Under the pieces are notes generated by a model that did no database searches, had not been told where the DNA came from, and saw only the letters and a list, made by a program, of their open reading frames with translations. From contig NZ_WHOS01000005.1 of NCBI RefSeq assembly GCF_013340935.1, forward strand, positions 1 through 64,000: a DNA stretch of 64,000 nt, read 5' to 3'. Each line of letters opens with the position of its first letter. Position 1 is the first letter of the stretch. The DNA comes from Azospirillum melinis (GTDB taxonomy: Bacteria > Pseudomonadota > Alphaproteobacteria > Azospirillales > Azospirillaceae). The position numbers and the translations under genes were made by a program. This document shows, one piece after another, positions 47,858 to 58,660 of the stretch.

Positions 47858-48325
47858 ATGAGCAATTCCTACGTCGACGGCAAGGTGCGCGAAGCGATCC
47901 TGGCGGCCAAGGGCAGCCGGATGAATGCGCAGAAGCTCCTGATGGCCTGGGCCGTCGAGGATCCTGACCTGTTGCGCGGCATTGCCCAGCCTTTCCTGAA
48001 GGCCATCGCCGCCGCCGCCATCGAACGTGCCGGCCGTCCGGCCAGCAGCAGGCCGGTCGCGCGCCCGGCTGCCGCGGGTGGTGCGGGGGGAGGGCGGCCG
48101 TCCGCCTCCGGTCTCAGCCGCGATGCGCTTGAGAATTTGCTGAACCAGCTGGGCCGCGAACCGGACGAGCAGCAGGCCCCGCAACGGACCGCCCCTGCCG
48201 GCAAGTCTGCCGGGCCGGGCGCTGCGAAGGGGGCCACGATCCACGATGCCCCGGCGGGCGGGCCGAATCATGAAAAGGCGATGATGGCGATTGCCAAGGC
48301 CTTCGTTGCGAAGAAGGTGCGCTGA
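47858..48325 (+). CDS. Hypothetical protein with disordered linker
   Basis: Predicted 155-residue protein. An N-terminal helical part (SNSYVDGKVREAILAAKGSR, NAQKLLMAWAVEDPDLLRGIAQ) is followed by an Ala/Gly/Pro-rich disordered linker (about 58-130) and a short helix ending in AKAFVAKKVR. I do not recognise a family. A GTTAAC-containing, relatively AT-rich patch upstream (about 47770) may hold its promoter. Confidence 0.7.
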   Translation: MSNSYVDGKVREAILAAKGSRMNAQKLLMAWAVEDPDLLRGIAQPFLKAIAAAAIERAGRPASSRPVARPAAAGGAGGGRPSASGLSRDALENLLNQLGREPDEQQAPQRTAPAGKSAGPGAAKGATIHDAPAGGPNHEKAMMAIAKAFVAKKVR

Positions 48326-48335
48326 GGCGAGCCCC

Positions 48336-48734
48336 TTACGAACCGCTGTTGGGGGCATAGGGCGCTGCGTCGTCGAACCAGCCCTTCTTGTGCGGCAGGG
48401 TGCGGATGTCCGGCGGCGGGCTGGCGAGCGCGGTGTTGCCGTTGCGGTAGGGATCGGGGATGTGGTGGCACTCGACGTCTGCCAGCGTGCGGTAGCAGTA
48501 GACGCGGGACCGGTCGACCTCGACCTTGTCCGGGCAATAGTCGCCAGTCTTCTCGAAACTCAGGATCGAGCAATCGCGTCCCGTGGCGGCCGACACGATA
48601 TGGTCGCCGATGGTCTTCTTGGTGGCGTTCAGCGTCACGACATCCGCACCGGCCGCCGCCAGCCCGAGCGGGGAGGTGCAGCCGGCAAGAGCCAGTGCCG
48701 GAATTGCAAGGGAAACGGCGATCCAACCCCACAT
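48336..48734 (-). CDS. Putative lipoprotein
   Basis: Predicted 132-residue lipoprotein. From MWGWIAVSLAIPALALAGC the lipobox is LALAGC with cleavage before the cysteine. The mature protein has four further cysteines (RDCSIL, DYCPDK, VYCYRT, VECHHI), perhaps two disulphides, and ends in a Pro/Asn-rich tail. ATG 48734 gives a normal signal length; in-frame starts further upstream exist and none has a good ribosome binding site. The function is unknown. Confidence 0.65.
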   Translation of the reverse strand: MWGWIAVSLAIPALALAGCTSPLGLAAAGADVVTLNATKKTIGDHIVSAATGRDCSILSFEKTGDYCPDKVEVDRSRVYCYRTLADVECHHIPDPYRNGNTALASPPPDIRTLPHKKGWFDDAAPYAPNSGS

Positions 48735-48853
48735 CCCGCCAATTCGCGTCGCGCCCAACCCTGCGACCATGCCCGTGCCCACCATCCAGCAGTTCCCATC
48801 GCTACGCATGTGCCGCGACCGATCCCGTACAGTGCACGCGGACGCGGTTAACA

Positions 48854-48871
48854 AGCGGTGAATTCACCGCT
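48854..48871. repeat. Perfect 18-bp palindrome
   Basis: AGCGGTGAATTCACCGCT is exactly self-complementary. It lies between two minus-strand genes (48882 stop, 48734 start). It could be an operator for the lipoprotein gene or a loop-less terminator stem of the upstream gene; no T-run follows. Confidence 0.5.
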
Positions 48872-48881
48872 GGGGCGGGCC

Positions 48882-49166
48882 TCACCGCAACAGGGTGCAG
48901 ATACGCGAGCGGCATTGCACGACGACGAAGGCATCCTTGTCCTCCGTGCAGCCGACCTTGAAGGTGGTCGCTCCCTCCCGTCCCACAGTGTAGCGCAGCA
49001 CCTCCACCTTCGCCGGCGTGCAGTTGCCCATCGATTTAGCGATCTCCTTGGCCTCCGACTGGGCGGCGGAGACATTCGCGGCGGCCATCGCCGGTCCCGC
49101 GGCGAACAGGACGAGTGACGGCAGCAGGGCAGTCAGTCGTAGACGGGGCGAGCTGTGGATCGGCAT
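48882..49166 (-). CDS. Small secreted cysteine-containing protein
   Basis: Predicted 94-residue exported protein. The signal peptide MPIHSSPRLRLTALLPSLVL... ends near AMA-AA (about residue 28). The mature part has four cysteines (GNCTPA, VGCTED, VQCRSR, RICTLL) in about 45 residues, suggesting two disulphides in a small beta domain. I recognise no family. It precedes another cysteine-containing exported protein on the same strand. Confidence 0.65.
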   Translation of the reverse strand: MPIHSSPRLRLTALLPSLVLFAAGPAMAAANVSAAQSEAKEIAKSMGNCTPAKVEVLRYTVGREGATTFKVGCTEDKDAFVVVQCRSRICTLLR

Positions 49167-49328
49167 GGCGCGACTATCGCACGGGGTGGGGCACTCCGGA
49201 AGGGCTGCCTCCGAAATGTCGCAGCGATGCGAATCACTCCGCGCAGCCGGGCCTAAGCTGGTATGGTCGAGGCAACGTGACCGGGGTGGCGCCTTGCCGC
49301 GCGGTTCAGGACCAGGGTGGGGAAACGC

Positions 49329-49556
49329 ATGACTTCGAATGATCGGCGGCTGGGCGACCGCATTCTCGCCGCACTGGAACTGGCGTTGGAGCAGGAGCAT
49401 CTGGATGTCGCCGAACATCTGGCCCGCGCGTTGGAGGAAACGCTGACCCGCTTCGGTGGACCCGATGCCGTCGACCACCGCGAACTCTCGGCCGGTATGC
49501 TGCAGGCCTTCGACCGGCTCGATGAACTGCGCCGCGCCGCCCATCGCCTGCCCTGA
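49329..49556 (+). CDS. Small conserved helical protein
   Basis: Predicted 75-residue soluble protein, mostly helical and charged: RRLGDRILAALELALEQEHL, then DVAEHLARALEETLTRFGG and AFDRLDELRRAAHRLP. ATG 49329 is preferred to the start four codons earlier. The function is unknown. It is followed by the tRNA-Asp promoter. Confidence 0.6.
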   Translation: MTSNDRRLGDRILAALELALEQEHLDVAEHLARALEETLTRFGGPDAVDHRELSAGMLQAFDRLDELRRAAHRLP

Positions 49557-49621
49557 GGGCGCCGCTGAAGCGCCCGCGAACTGCAGGCCTCGCCGGAGAG
49601 GAATTTTTTGCAATTTGGTGA

Positions 49622-49651
49622 TTGACAGGCAGCGGCCCGGGCGACTACAAA
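49622..49651 (+). promoter_or_regulatory. Promoter of tRNA-Asp
   Basis: TTGACA (49622-49627, full consensus), 18-bp spacer, TACAAA (49646-49651). An AT-rich GAATTTTTTGCAATTT patch lies just upstream, like an UP element. The leader is about 100 nt. Confidence 0.65.
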
Positions 49652-49755
49652 CCGCCCACCGAACGACGGGGGCCTCAACGGCTCCGGTGAAAAACACCAA
49701 GCGAAACAAGCCTTTGGCTCAGTGACGATCCGGTGTTTCGAACAAGTCGCTCTGC

Positions 49756-49832
<77 letters not shown>

Positions 49833-50146
49833 CTTTCTTTTTCAAATTCGGCGTCAAGCGCCAGTATGATCCAAGGACTCGCAAATTGCGGGTCCTTTTT
49901 CGCATGCATATTGTCTTCCCTTTCCCCTTTTTTAAAAACGTGGTATTACCAGGGTCTGGCGCGGGGGCTGGCTTGTCCTTCCGCGTGGTGAAAAGCGATT
50001 CAAAGCGCTTTCCTTGCCCACGGTCTCGGCATATATTCCGGCCCGTCTGATGGGCTAATCCAAGGCATGGCTGCCACGGCTTTGCGCTTCCGCCGATTTC
50101 CCGGCCGGAACGGCGCCCGTGGTCGTGGGCTTATGGGAGGAACGCG
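49833..50146. other. Intergenic region between tRNA-Asp and nuoA
   Basis: These 314 bp hold the tRNA terminator (49873-49900), a T/A-rich patch around 49915-49945, a 10-bp palindrome AAAGCGCTTT (50002-50011) and a TATATT -10-like box (50032-50037) that is probably part of the nuo promoter. No gene is seen. Confidence 0.5.
49873..49900 (+). terminator. Intrinsic terminator after tRNA-Asp
   Basis: AAGGACTCGCAA / TTGCGGGTCCTT (12 bp, one wobble, tiny loop) running into TTTTT. It should separate the tRNA from the nuo operon. Confidence 0.8.
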
Positions 50147-50515
50147 GTGTCGACTCCGCTGATCATTGAGTATCTTCCGATCCTGGTGTTTCTGCTGATC
50201 GGCATCGCGCTGGCCGCGGTGATGGTGGGGGCATCCTACGTCATCAGCCCGAAGAACCCGGACGCCGAGAAGGTCTCCCCCTACGAATGCGGCTTCGAGC
50301 CGTTCGAGGACGCGCGCACCAAGTTCGACGTGCGGTTCTACCTGGTCTCGATCCTGTTCATCATCTTCGACCTGGAAGTCGCCTTCCTGTTCCCGTGGGC
50401 GGTCGCGCTCGGTGACATCGGGCTGTTCGGCTTCTGGTCGATGATGCTGTTCCTCGGCATCCTGACCATCGGCTTCATTTACGAGTGGAAGAAAGGAGCT
50501 CTGGAATGGGAGTAG
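50147..50515 (+). CDS. nuoA: NADH-quinone oxidoreductase subunit A
   Basis: Predicted 122-residue three-helix membrane subunit of complex I. The loop [20 protein letters not shown] with its conserved Cys and Glu is diagnostic, as is [22 protein letters not shown]. The start is GTG 50147, with GGGAGG six bases upstream. First gene of the nuo operon; its end overlaps nuoB by 10 bp. Confidence 0.96.
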   Translation: MSTPLIIEYLPILVFLLIGIALAAVMVGASYVISPKNPDAEKVSPYECGFEPFEDARTKFDVRFYLVSILFIIFDLEVAFLFPWAVALGDIGLFGFWSMMLFLGILTIGFIYEWKKGALEWE

Positions 50516-51051
50516 AGGTCGCCAAGCCGCTGGCGCCGATTCCGCCCGGACCGGAACAGGACGCCTACATCCGCGCGGTCTCCGACGAGATCCAGGACAA
50601 GGGCTTCGTGCTGGCGAAGTACGAGGACCTGCTGGCCTGGGCCCGGACCGGCTCGCTGTGGCCGATGACCTTCGGTCTGGCCTGCTGCGCGGTGGAGATG
50701 ATCCACGCCTATATGAGCCGGTACGACCTGGACCGCTTCGGCGTCATTCCGCGTCCCAGCCCGCGCCAGTCCGACTGCATGATCGTCGCCGGCACCCTGA
50801 CCAACAAGATGGCCCCGGCGCTCCGCAAGGTCTACGACCAGATGCCGGAGCCGCGCTGGGTCATCTCGATGGGGTCCTGCGCCAACGGCGGCGGCTACTA
50901 CCACTATTCCTACGCGGTGGTGCGTGGCTGCGACCGGATCGTGCCGGTGGACATCTATGTGCCGGGCTGCCCCCCGACGGCGGAGGCGCTGATTTACGGC
51001 ATCCTCCAGCTCCAGAAGAAGATCAAGCGCGGCAATCGCATCGCCCGCTGA
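50506..51051 (+). CDS. nuoB: NADH-quinone oxidoreductase subunit B
   Basis: Predicted 181-residue subunit carrying the terminal cluster N2. The ligands are visible: the adjacent pair in GLACCAVEM, then SMGSCANGG and [18 protein letters not shown] 50506 has AAAGGAG seven bases upstream, inside nuoA. Length is typical of alphaproteobacteria. Confidence 0.97.
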   Translation: MGVEVAKPLAPIPPGPEQDAYIRAVSDEIQDKGFVLAKYEDLLAWARTGSLWPMTFGLACCAVEMIHAYMSRYDLDRFGVIPRPSPRQSDCMIVAGTLTNKMAPALRKVYDQMPEPRWVISMGSCANGGGYYHYSYAVVRGCDRIVPVDIYVPGCPPTAEALIYGILQLQKKIKRGNRIAR

Positions 51052-51138
51052 CCACGGCGTACCGTCCCGCCTCCGGCCTCCGGAGGCGGGACGAACGACA
51101 AGCGCGCTGAAGACAAGTAGGAAGGCAGGGTCCCACCC

Positions 51139-51768
51139 ATGTCCGAACAGGCGTTGAAGGAACTCGGGGACGTCATCGCCGCCAAGATCGGCGGCGACGT
51201 CCTCAAGGTCGAGGTGAAGCTCGGCGAACTGATGGTGACGGTCAAGCGGCCGGCCATCCTGGCGGTGCTGACCGCGCTGCGCGACGACCCGGACACCCGG
51301 TTCGAGCAGCTGACCGACATCACCGCGGTCGATTACCCCGACCGCGCGGAGCGGTTCGAGGTCGTCTACCAGCTGCTCAGCTACACCCACAACCGGCGCA
51401 TGCGCGTGAAGCTGGCCACCGACGAGGACACGCCCGTCCCGTCGGCCGTTTCCGTCTTCAGCGCCGCGAACTGGTTCGAGCGCGAGGCGTGGGACCTGTT
51501 CGGCGTCTTCTTCGAGAACCATCCGGACCTGCGCCGCATCCTCACCGACTACGGGTTCGAGGGGCACCCCTTCCGCAAGGACTTCCCGCTGACCGGCTAC
51601 GTCGAAGCCCGCTACGACGAGGACCAGAAGCGCGTGATCTATGAGCCGGTCCGTCTGACCCAGGATTTCCGCGCCTTCGACTTCCTCAGCCCGTGGGAAG
51701 GCATGACCAACGTCATGCTGCCCGGCGATGAAAAGGCGGCCCTCCAGGACGGGAGCAAGAAGCCGTGA
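51139..51768 (+). CDS. nuoC: NADH-quinone oxidoreductase subunit C
   Basis: Predicted 209-residue subunit of the hydrophilic arm (30 kDa family). [47 protein letters not shown] (read in parts) is the diagnostic core. It is separate from nuoD, unlike the nuoCD fusion of enterobacteria. Its stop overlaps the nuoD GTG. Confidence 0.97.
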   Translation: MSEQALKELGDVIAAKIGGDVLKVEVKLGELMVTVKRPAILAVLTALRDDPDTRFEQLTDITAVDYPDRAERFEVVYQLLSYTHNRRMRVKLATDEDTPVPSAVSVFSAANWFEREAWDLFGVFFENHPDLRRILTDYGFEGHPFRKDFPLTGYVEARYDEDQKRVIYEPVRLTQDFRAFDFLSPWEGMTNVMLPGDEKAALQDGSKKP

Positions 51769-53024
51769 GCATGACCGTTTCGACCGAATCGGCGACCGGC
51801 GTCGTCACGACTGGTCCCGGCGCGCCGATCAGCGCCTCCGGTCCGGAGACCAAGACGCAGATCAAGCCCTACACGATGAATTTCGGGCCGCAGCATCCGG
51901 CCGCCCACGGCGTGCTCCGTCTGGTGATGGAGCTGAACGGCGAGGTGGTGGAGCGTTGCGATCCGCACATCGGCCTGCTGCACCGCGGTACCGAGAAGCT
52001 GATCGAGTACAAGACCTACATCCAGGCCGTGCCGTATTTCGACCGCCTGGACTATGTCAGCCCGATGTGCATGGAGCACGCCTATGTGCTCGGCATCGAG
52101 AACCTGCTGCAGATCAAGGCGCCGCTGCGTGCCCAGTACATCCGCGTGCTGTTCTCGGAAATCACGCGCATCCTGAACCACATCCTGTCGATCACGACCG
52201 GTGCGCTGGACGTCGGCGCGATCACCCCGGCGCTGTGGGGCTTCGAGGAACGCGAAATCCTCATGGAGTTCTACGAGCGCGTGTCGGGTGCCCGCCTGCA
52301 CGCCAACTATTTCCGGCCGGGCGGCGTCGCCTGGGACATTCCAGACGGTCTGCTCGACGACATCTGGGCCTTCACCGAGCGTTTTCCGAAGTTCATGGAC
52401 GACCTCGAGAGTCTGCTGACCGAGAACCGCATCTTCAAGCAGCGCACGGTCGACATCGGCATCGTCACCAAGGAACAGGCGCTCGACTGGGCCTTCACCG
52501 GTCCGATGCTGCGCGGCTCCGGCGTCGCCTGGGATCTGCGCAAGTCGCAGCCCTACGAGGTCTATGACCGCATGGAGTTCGACGTCCCGGTCGGCCTGAC
52601 CGGCGATTGCTGGGCGCGTTATCTGGTCCGCATGGAGGAGATGAAGCAGTCGCTGCGCATCATCCGCCAGTGCTGCAAGGAGATGCCGGCCGGTCCGTAC
52701 AAGATCGAGGACCGCAAGGTCTCCCCACCGCCGCGCGGTGAGATGAAGCGCTCGATGGAAGCGCTGATCCACCACTTCAAGCTCTTCACCGAGGGTTTCC
52801 ACGTTCCCGCCGGCGAGACCTACACCGCCATCGAGGCGCCCAAGGGCGAGTTTGGCGTGTATCTGGTGTCCGACGGCACCAACAAGCCCTACCGCTGCAA
52901 GATCCGCGCGCCGGGCTTTGCCCATCTTCAGGGCCTGGACTTCATGTCGAAGGGTCACATGCTGGCCGACGCCGTCGCCAACATCGCCTCGATGGACATC
53001 GTTTTCGGAGAAATCGATCGATGA
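51765..53024 (+). CDS. nuoD: NADH-quinone oxidoreductase subunit D
   Basis: Predicted 419-residue 49 kDa subunit forming the quinone pocket with Nuo[37 protein letters not shown] and [16 protein letters not shown] are family blocks; the quinone-contact His and Tyr region ([25 protein letters not shown]) is intact. The start is GTG 51765 with GGGAG nine bases upstream; ATG 51771 is an alternative. A 23-residue Thr/Ser-rich N-terminal part precedes the conserved domain. Confidence 0.97.
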   Translation: MSMTVSTESATGVVTTGPGAPISASGPETKTQIKPYTMNFGPQHPAAHGVLRLVMELNGEVVERCDPHIGLLHRGTEKLIEYKTYIQAVPYFDRLDYVSPMCMEHAYVLGIENLLQIKAPLRAQYIRVLFSEITRILNHILSITTGALDVGAITPALWGFEEREILMEFYERVSGARLHANYFRPGGVAWDIPDGLLDDIWAFTERFPKFMDDLESLLTENRIFKQRTVDIGIVTKEQALDWAFTGPMLRGSGVAWDLRKSQPYEVYDRMEFDVPVGLTGDCWARYLVRMEEMKQSLRIIRQCCKEMPAGPYKIEDRKVSPPPRGEMKRSMEALIHHFKLFTEGFHVPAGETYTAIEAPKGEFGVYLVSDGTNKPYRCKIRAPGFAHLQGLDFMSKGHMLADAVANIASMDIVFGEIDR

Positions 53025-53647
53025 GCGCGCCCGCTTCCGATCACGGCCACGCCGAGCCGACCAGCTTCACCTTCACCCAGGAAAACCTGGAGCTGGCGAA
53101 GCGCATCATTGCCAAGTATCCGCAGGGCAAGCAGGCCAGCGCCTGCATGCCGCTGCTGGACGTGGCCCAGCGCCAGAACGGTGGCTGGCTGCCGCGCGTC
53201 GCCATGGACGCCGTGGCCGACCTGCTCGGCATGCCGCGCATCCGCGTGTACGAGGTCGCGACCTTCTACACGATGTACAACAAGAACCCGGTCGGACGGC
53301 ACCACATCCAGGTCTGCACCACCACCCCCTGCTGGCTGCGCGGGTCGGACGACATCGTCCACACCTGCAAGAAGAAGCTCGGCATCGAGGTGGGCGAGAC
53401 CACGGCCGACGGCCAGTTCACGCTGGGCGAGGTCGAGTGCTCGGGTGCCTGCGTCAACGCGCCGGTTGTGCAGATCGGTGACGATTACTACGAAGACGTG
53501 GCCCCGGAGCATATGGAGCGCATCCTCGACGCGCTGGCGCGCGGCGAGACGCCGAAGCCCGGTTCGCAGACCGGCCGTCAGTCCTCGGAGCCGGTCGGCG
53601 GCCCGACGACGCTGAAGGCCTTTTCCACCGCGCAAGCGGAAGATTGA
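53021..53647 (+). CDS. nuoE: NADH-quinone oxidoreductase subunit E
   Basis: Predicted 208-residue 24 kDa subunit with a thioredoxin-like 2Fe-2S cluster (N1a). Cluster ligands lie in [12 protein letters not shown] and [12 protein letters not shown]. The C-terminal 35 residues ([18 protein letters not shown]) form a flexible tail of the kind seen in alphaproteobacteria. The start overlaps nuoD by ATGA. Confidence 0.97.
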   Translation: MSAPASDHGHAEPTSFTFTQENLELAKRIIAKYPQGKQASACMPLLDVAQRQNGGWLPRVAMDAVADLLGMPRIRVYEVATFYTMYNKNPVGRHHIQVCTTTPCWLRGSDDIVHTCKKKLGIEVGETTADGQFTLGEVECSGACVNAPVVQIGDDYYEDVAPEHMERILDALARGETPKPGSQTGRQSSEPVGGPTTLKAFSTAQAED

Positions 53648-53663
53648 GGGGGAGGGGACAGCG

Positions 53664-54953
53664 ATGCTTCGCGATGAGGACCGCATCTTCACCAACCTCT
53701 ACGGCTATCAGGACTTCGGTCTTGACGGGGCCCGCAAGCGCGGTGACTGGGACAACACGGCATCCATCCTGGCCAATGGCCGGGAGTGGATCATCGAGCA
53801 GGTGAAGGAATCGGGGCTGCGCGGCCGTGGCGGCGCCGGCTTCTCGACCGGCATGAAGTGGTCCTTCATGCCGAAGAACGTGACCGACAAGCCCGTTTAC
53901 CTCGTCATCAACGCCGACGAGGGCGAGCCCGGCACCTGCAAGGACCGCGACATCCTGCGCCACGATCCGCACAAGCTGATCGAAGGCTGCCTGATCGCCG
54001 GTTTCGCCATCGGCGCCAGCGCCTGCTACATCTACATCCGCGGCGAGTTCTACAACGAGGGCTCCAACGTCCAGCGCGCCATCGACGAGGCGTATGCGGC
54101 GGGGCTGATCGGCAAGAACGCCTGCGGCACCGGCTACGATTACGACGTCTACATCCACCGCGGTGCGGGCGCGTACATCTGTGGCGAGGAAACCGCGCTC
54201 ATCGAGTCCATCGAGGGCAAGAAGGGCCAACCGCGCAACAAGCCGCCGTTCCCTGCCCAGGCCGGTCTCTATTCCTGCCCGACCACGGTGAACAACGTCG
54301 AATCCATCGCCGTCGTCCCGACCATCCTGCGCCGCGGAGCCTCCTGGTTCGCCGGCCTCGGCCGTCCGAAGAACTCGGGCACCAAGCTCTTCTGCATCTC
54401 CGGGCACGTCAACAAGCCGTGCAACGTGGAAGAGGAGATGGGCATCCCGTTGAAGGAGCTGATCGAGAAGCATGCCGGCGGCGTGCGCGGCGGCTGGGAC
54501 AACCTGCTGGGCATCATTCCCGGCGGCTCGTCGGTCCCGGTCCTGCCCAAGTCGATCTGCGACACCGTCCTGATGGACTTCGACAGCTTGCGCGAAGTGC
54601 AGTCGGGCCTCGGCACCGCTGCGGTGATCGTGATGGACAAGTCCACCGACATCGTGAAGGCCATCGCCCGCCTGTCGTCCTTCTATGCCCATGAGTCCTG
54701 CGGCCAGTGCACGCCCTGCCGCGAAGGCACCGGCTGGATGAGCCGCGTCATGCAGCGCATGGTCACCGGCAACGCGCGCATGGAAGAGATCGACATGCTG
54801 CTGCAGGTCACCAAGCAGGTCGAAGGCCACACCATCTGCGCGCTCGGCGACGCTGCCGCCTGGCCGATCCAGGGCCTGTTCCGCCACTTCCGCCCGGAAG
54901 TGGAGCGGCGCATCCAGGCCTACCGCAACAGCGCCCCGCTGGCGGCCGAGTAA
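53664..54953 (+). CDS. nuoF: NADH-quinone oxidoreductase subunit F
   Basis: Predicted 429-residue 51 kDa flavoprotein that takes electrons from NADH to FMN and cluster N3. [17 protein letters not shown] is the NADH/FMN glycine-rich loop, and [17 protein letters not shown] and [19 protein letters not shown] are further FMN/NADH contacts. [15 protein letters not shown] plus a later GHTICALGD Cys are the 4Fe-4S ligands. GAGGGGGAGG precedes the start. Confidence 0.98.
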   Translation: MLRDEDRIFTNLYGYQDFGLDGARKRGDWDNTASILANGREWIIEQVKESGLRGRGGAGFSTGMKWSFMPKNVTDKPVYLVINADEGEPGTCKDRDILRHDPHKLIEGCLIAGFAIGASACYIYIRGEFYNEGSNVQRAIDEAYAAGLIGKNACGTGYDYDVYIHRGAGAYICGEETALIESIEGKKGQPRNKPPFPAQAGLYSCPTTVNNVESIAVVPTILRRGASWFAGLGRPKNSGTKLFCISGHVNKPCNVEEEMGIPLKELIEKHAGGVRGGWDNLLGIIPGGSSVPVLPKSICDTVLMDFDSLREVQSGLGTAAVIVMDKSTDIVKAIARLSSFYAHESCGQCTPCREGTGWMSRVMQRMVTGNARMEEIDMLLQVTKQVEGHTICALGDAAAWPIQGLFRHFRPEVERRIQAYRNSAPLAAE

Positions 54954-54968
54954 GGAGTTCCCGTTCCC

Positions 54969-57032
54969 ATGCCGAAACTCACCATCGACGGGATCGAGAT
55001 CGAGGTCGAGCCGGGCACCTCGATCCTCCAGGCTTGCGAGCAGCTGGGGATCGAGATTCCGCGCTTCTGCTACCACGAGCGTCTCAGCGTGCCGGCCAAC
55101 TGCCGCATGTGCCTCGTGGAGATGGAGCGCGCGCCCAAGCCGGTCGCGTCCTGCGCCATGCCCTGCGGCGACGGAATGGTCGTCCGCACCAACAGCGAGA
55201 CCGTCCTGAAGGCCCGCAAGGGCGTCATGGAGTTCCTGCTGATCAACCACCCGCTGGATTGCCCGATCTGCGATCAGGGCGGCGAGTGCGATCTGCAGGA
55301 TCAGGCCATGGCCTATGGCTTCGATCGCGGCCGCTACGGCGAGAACAAGCGGGCGGTCAAGGACAAGTATATGGGTCCGGTCATCAAGACCATCATGACC
55401 CGTTGCATCCATTGCACCCGCTGCATCCGCTTCATCAACGAAGTGGCCGGTGTTCCCGATGTCGGCGCCGTCTATCGCGGCGAGCACATGGAGATCACCA
55501 CCTTCGTCGAGAAGGCCATCGGCTCGGAGCTGTCGGGCAACCTCGCCGACGTCTGCCCGGTCGGCGCGCTGACCCACAAGCCCTACGCCTTCACGGCGCG
55601 CCCGTGGGAGCTGCGCAAGACCGAGACCATCGACGTCCTCGACGCCGTCGGCTCGAACATCCGCGTCGACGCCCGTGGGCCCGAAGTGATGCGCGTCCTG
55701 CCGCGCGTCAACGACGACATCAACGAGGAGTGGCTGAACGACAAGAGCCGCTACTCGTATGACGGTCTGAAGCGCCAGCGTCTGGACCGCCCCTACATCC
55801 GCCAGAACGGCAAGCTGGTCCCGGCCAGCTGGGCCGAGGCCTTCACCGCCATCGCGGCGCGCCTGAAGGGCCTGTCCGGCAACCGTGTCGCCGCCATCGC
55901 CGGCGATCTGGTCGATGTCGAGGCGCAGTTCGCGCTGAAGGAGCTGCTGTCGCGGCTCGGCTCGGCCAACCTGGATTGCCGCCAGGACGGCGCCCGGTTC
56001 GACACTTCGGTGCGGGCCGGCTACCTGTTCAACTCGGGCATCGCCGGCATCGAGAAGGCCGACGTCATTCTGCTGGTCGGCACCAACCCGCGCTGGGAAG
56101 GCACGCTGGTCAACGCCCGCATCCGCAAGCGCTATATGGCCGGCGGCGTCACCATTGCCTCCATCGGCGAGCAGCGTGACCTGACCTATCCCTACAGCGT
56201 GATCGGCACTGGTCCGGACACGCTGCAGCAGCTGGTCGACGGCAGCCACCCGTTCTCCGAGACGCTGCGCGCCGCCAAGAACCCGATGATCATCGTCGGC
56301 ATGGGGGCCTTCCAGCGCGCCGACGGTCTCGCGGTCCAGGCCGCCGCCCGTCTGGTCGGCGAGGTCTACGGCATGTTCCGCGACGACTGGAACGGCTTCA
56401 ACGTGCTGCACACCGCCGCGGCGCGGGTCGGCGGCATCGAGGCCGGCTTCCTGCCGGGCGAGGGCGGCCGAGACATCCATGGCATTCTCGACGGTGCGTC
56501 GAAGGGCGAGATCGACTTCGTCTACCTGCTGGGTGCCGACGAGATCGACATGGCCAAGCTGGGCAATGCCTTCGTCGTCTATCAGGGCCATCACGGCGAT
56601 GCCGGCGCCCACCGCGCCGACGTCATCCTGCCGGGTGCCGCCTACACCGAGAAGAACGCGGTCTACGTCAACACCGAAGGCCGTCCGCAGCTCGCCCGAC
56701 TCGCGGTCTTCCCGCCGGGCGAAGCGCGCGAGGACTGGAAGATCGTCCGCGCCCTGTCGGAAGTCCTGGGCACCACGCTGCCCTTCGACACCCACGGCCA
56801 GCTGCGTCAGCGGCTGATGGCGGCGAACCCGATCTTCGGTGCGGTCGGCGAGATGACCCCGGCCAGCTGGGCGCCGTTCGGCGCGCAGGGTCCGGTGGAC
56901 GCCGCCCCCTTCGTGACGCCGATCACCAACTTCTACATGACCGACCCGATCAGCCGGGCGTCGGTGACGATGGCCAACTGCACGGAAGCGCTGGTGGGCC
57001 CTGCTCAGGAGAGGACTGGCACCCATGGCTGA
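54969..57032 (+). CDS. nuoG: NADH-quinone oxidoreductase subunit G
   Basis: Predicted 687-residue 75 kDa subunit. The N-terminal 2Fe-2S ferredoxin domain has [21 protein letters not shown] His/Cys 4Fe-4S site and the [10 protein letters not shown] site follow (about 95-160). The remainder is a molybdopterin-oxidoreductase-like domain without cofactor. The length fits the short alphaproteobacterial/mitochondrial form, which lacks the N7-containing extension of enterobacteria. Its end overlaps nuoH by 8 bp. Confidence 0.96.
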   Translation: MPKLTIDGIEIEVEPGTSILQACEQLGIEIPRFCYHERLSVPANCRMCLVEMERAPKPVASCAMPCGDGMVVRTNSETVLKARKGVMEFLLINHPLDCPICDQGGECDLQDQAMAYGFDRGRYGENKRAVKDKYMGPVIKTIMTRCIHCTRCIRFINEVAGVPDVGAVYRGEHMEITTFVEKAIGSELSGNLADVCPVGALTHKPYAFTARPWELRKTETIDVLDAVGSNIRVDARGPEVMRVLPRVNDDINEEWLNDKSRYSYDGLKRQRLDRPYIRQNGKLVPASWAEAFTAIAARLKGLSGNRVAAIAGDLVDVEAQFALKELLSRLGSANLDCRQDGARFDTSVRAGYLFNSGIAGIEKADVILLVGTNPRWEGTLVNARIRKRYMAGGVTIASIGEQRDLTYPYSVIGTGPDTLQQLVDGSHPFSETLRAAKNPMIIVGMGAFQRADGLAVQAAARLVGEVYGMFRDDWNGFNVLHTAAARVGGIEAGFLPGEGGRDIHGILDGASKGEIDFVYLLGADEIDMAKLGNAFVVYQGHHGDAGAHRADVILPGAAYTEKNAVYVNTEGRPQLARLAVFPPGEAREDWKIVRALSEVLGTTLPFDTHGQLRQRLMAANPIFGAVGEMTPASWAPFGAQGPVDAAPFVTPITNFYMTDPISRASVTMANCTEALVGPAQERTGTHG

Positions 57033-58035
57033 GTTCTGGAGCGGCTTTCTCCTGCCGCTGATCATTATGGTCCTGCAGATCCTGGCGATTACCGTGCCGC
57101 TGCTGGTCGCCGTCGCCTTCATGACCTATGCCGAGCGCAAGATCATGGGTGCGATGCAGATGCGCCAGGGTCCGAGCATCGTCGGCCCCTTCGGCCTGAT
57201 GCAGCCCTTTGCCGACGGCCTGAAGCTGTTCGCCAAGGAGCAGATCCTGCCGGAAGGCGCCAACCGCGTCGTGTTCTACGTCGCGCCGATGCTGACCTTC
57301 TTCCTGGCGCTGATCGCCTGGGCGGTCATCCCGTTCGACTACGGGGTGGTGCTGTCCAACATCAACGTCGGCGTGCTGTACCTGTTCGCGATCTCCTCGC
57401 TGGGCGTCTACGGCATCGTGATGGCCGGCTGGGCCTCGAACTCGCGCTACGCCTTCCTCGGCGCGCTGCGCTCCGCGGCGCAGATGGTGTCCTATGAGGT
57501 CTCGATGGGCCTCATCATCATCTCCGTGCTGCTGTGCGTCGGCTCGCTGAACCTGACCGACATCGTTCGGGCCCAGGAGAAGGTCTGGTTCTGCATCCCG
57601 CTGCTGCCGATGTTCGTGATGTTCTTCATCTCGGCGCTCGCGGAAACCAACCGCGCCCCCTTCGACCTGCCGGAAGGCGAGTCGGAGCTGGTTGCCGGCT
57701 TCATGGTGGAGTACAGCTCGGCCCCCTTCGCGCTCTTCTTCCTTGGCGAATACGCCAACATGATCCTGATGAGCGCGATGACGAGCATCCTGTTCCTCGG
57801 CGGCTGGCTGCCCCCGCTGCCCTTCGCGCCCTTCACCTGGGTGCCGGGCATCGTGTGGTTCGCGCTGAAGATCGCGTTCTGCCTGTTCACCTACGTCTGG
57901 GTTCGCGCCACCGTGCCGCGCTACCGCTACGACCAGCTGATGCGGCTGGGTTGGAAGGTCTTCCTGCCCCTGTCGCTGTTCTGGGTCGTGCTGACCGCCG
58001 GCGTCCTGGTGACCTTCGGCTGGCTGCCGAAGTAA
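57025..58035 (+). CDS. nuoH: NADH-quinone oxidoreductase subunit H
   Basis: Predicted 336-residue membrane subunit with eight or more helices, lining the quinone access channel. Diagnostic parts are [36 protein letters not shown] and [20 protein letters not shown], with the conserved acidic loop. It links the hydrophilic arm to the proton-pumping arm. Confidence 0.97.
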   Translation: MAEFWSGFLLPLIIMVLQILAITVPLLVAVAFMTYAERKIMGAMQMRQGPSIVGPFGLMQPFADGLKLFAKEQILPEGANRVVFYVAPMLTFFLALIAWAVIPFDYGVVLSNINVGVLYLFAISSLGVYGIVMAGWASNSRYAFLGALRSAAQMVSYEVSMGLIIISVLLCVGSLNLTDIVRAQEKVWFCIPLLPMFVMFFISALAETNRAPFDLPEGESELVAGFMVEYSSAPFALFFLGEYANMILMSAMTSILFLGGWLPPLPFAPFTWVPGIVWFALKIAFCLFTYVWVRATVPRYRYDQLMRLGWKVFLPLSLFWVVLTAGVLVTFGWLPK

Positions 58036-58153
58036 GCGGCATCGCCGCAAAGCCAGCCTGCACCGAACCCACCATTGACGTGTCGATTTGAGTGCCGGCG
58101 AGCCAACCCATCAAACGGGAGCGGCCGCCGGCGAGGAAGGAGACGAAGAGGCC

Positions 58154-58642
58154 ATGGCGTTCCTCGACCGCGCGGCGCGCAGCCTGTTCCTGACCGAGCT
58201 GCTGGGCGGCATGGCGCTGACCTTGCGCTACATGTTCAAGCCCAAGGTCACGCTGAACTACCCCTATGAGAAGGGCCCCATCAGCTCGCGCTTCCGCGGC
58301 GAGCATGTGCTCCGCCGCTATGCGAGCGGCGAGGAGCGCTGCATCGCGTGCAAGCTGTGCGAAGCGGTGTGCCCGGCTCTCGCCATCACCATCGAGGCCG
58401 AACCGCGTGACGACGGCAGCCGCCGCACCACGCGCTACGACATCGACATGACCAAGTGCATCTACTGCGGCCTGTGCCAGGAAGCCTGCCCGGTCGACGC
58501 GGTGGTCATGGGGCCGAACTTCGAGTTCTCCACCGAATCCCGGGAAGAGCTCTTCTACAACAAGCAGAAGCTGCTGGCGAACGGCGACCGCTGGGAGGCG
58601 GAAATCGCCCAGAACCTCGCGGCCGAGGCTCCTTACCGGTAA
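58154..58642 (+). CDS. nuoI: NADH-quinone oxidoreductase subunit I
   Basis: Predicted 162-residue ferredoxin-like subunit with clusters N6a and N6b: [12 protein letters not shown] and [12 protein letters not shown], both complete. ATG 58154 gives the usual length; an in-frame TTG at 58088 would add an Ala/Glu-rich stretch without similarity. The 118-bp gap before it is the largest inside the operon's first two-thirds. Confidence 0.97.
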   Translation: MAFLDRAARSLFLTELLGGMALTLRYMFKPKVTLNYPYEKGPISSRFRGEHVLRRYASGEERCIACKLCEAVCPALAITIEAEPRDDGSRRTTRYDIDMTKCIYCGLCQEACPVDAVVMGPNFEFSTESREELFYNKQKLLANGDRWEAEIAQNLAAEAPYR

Positions 58643-58660
58643 GCGGAAGCGAGAAAAACG

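Noticed and set aside
53454-57122. A 1222-codon open frame on the minus strand opposite nuoE, nuoF and nuoG
   Set aside because: It mirrors the strongly biased codons of the nuo genes, which leave few stops on the opposite strand. Its translation is low-complexity (Asp/Arg/Gly/Val/His) with no domain pattern.
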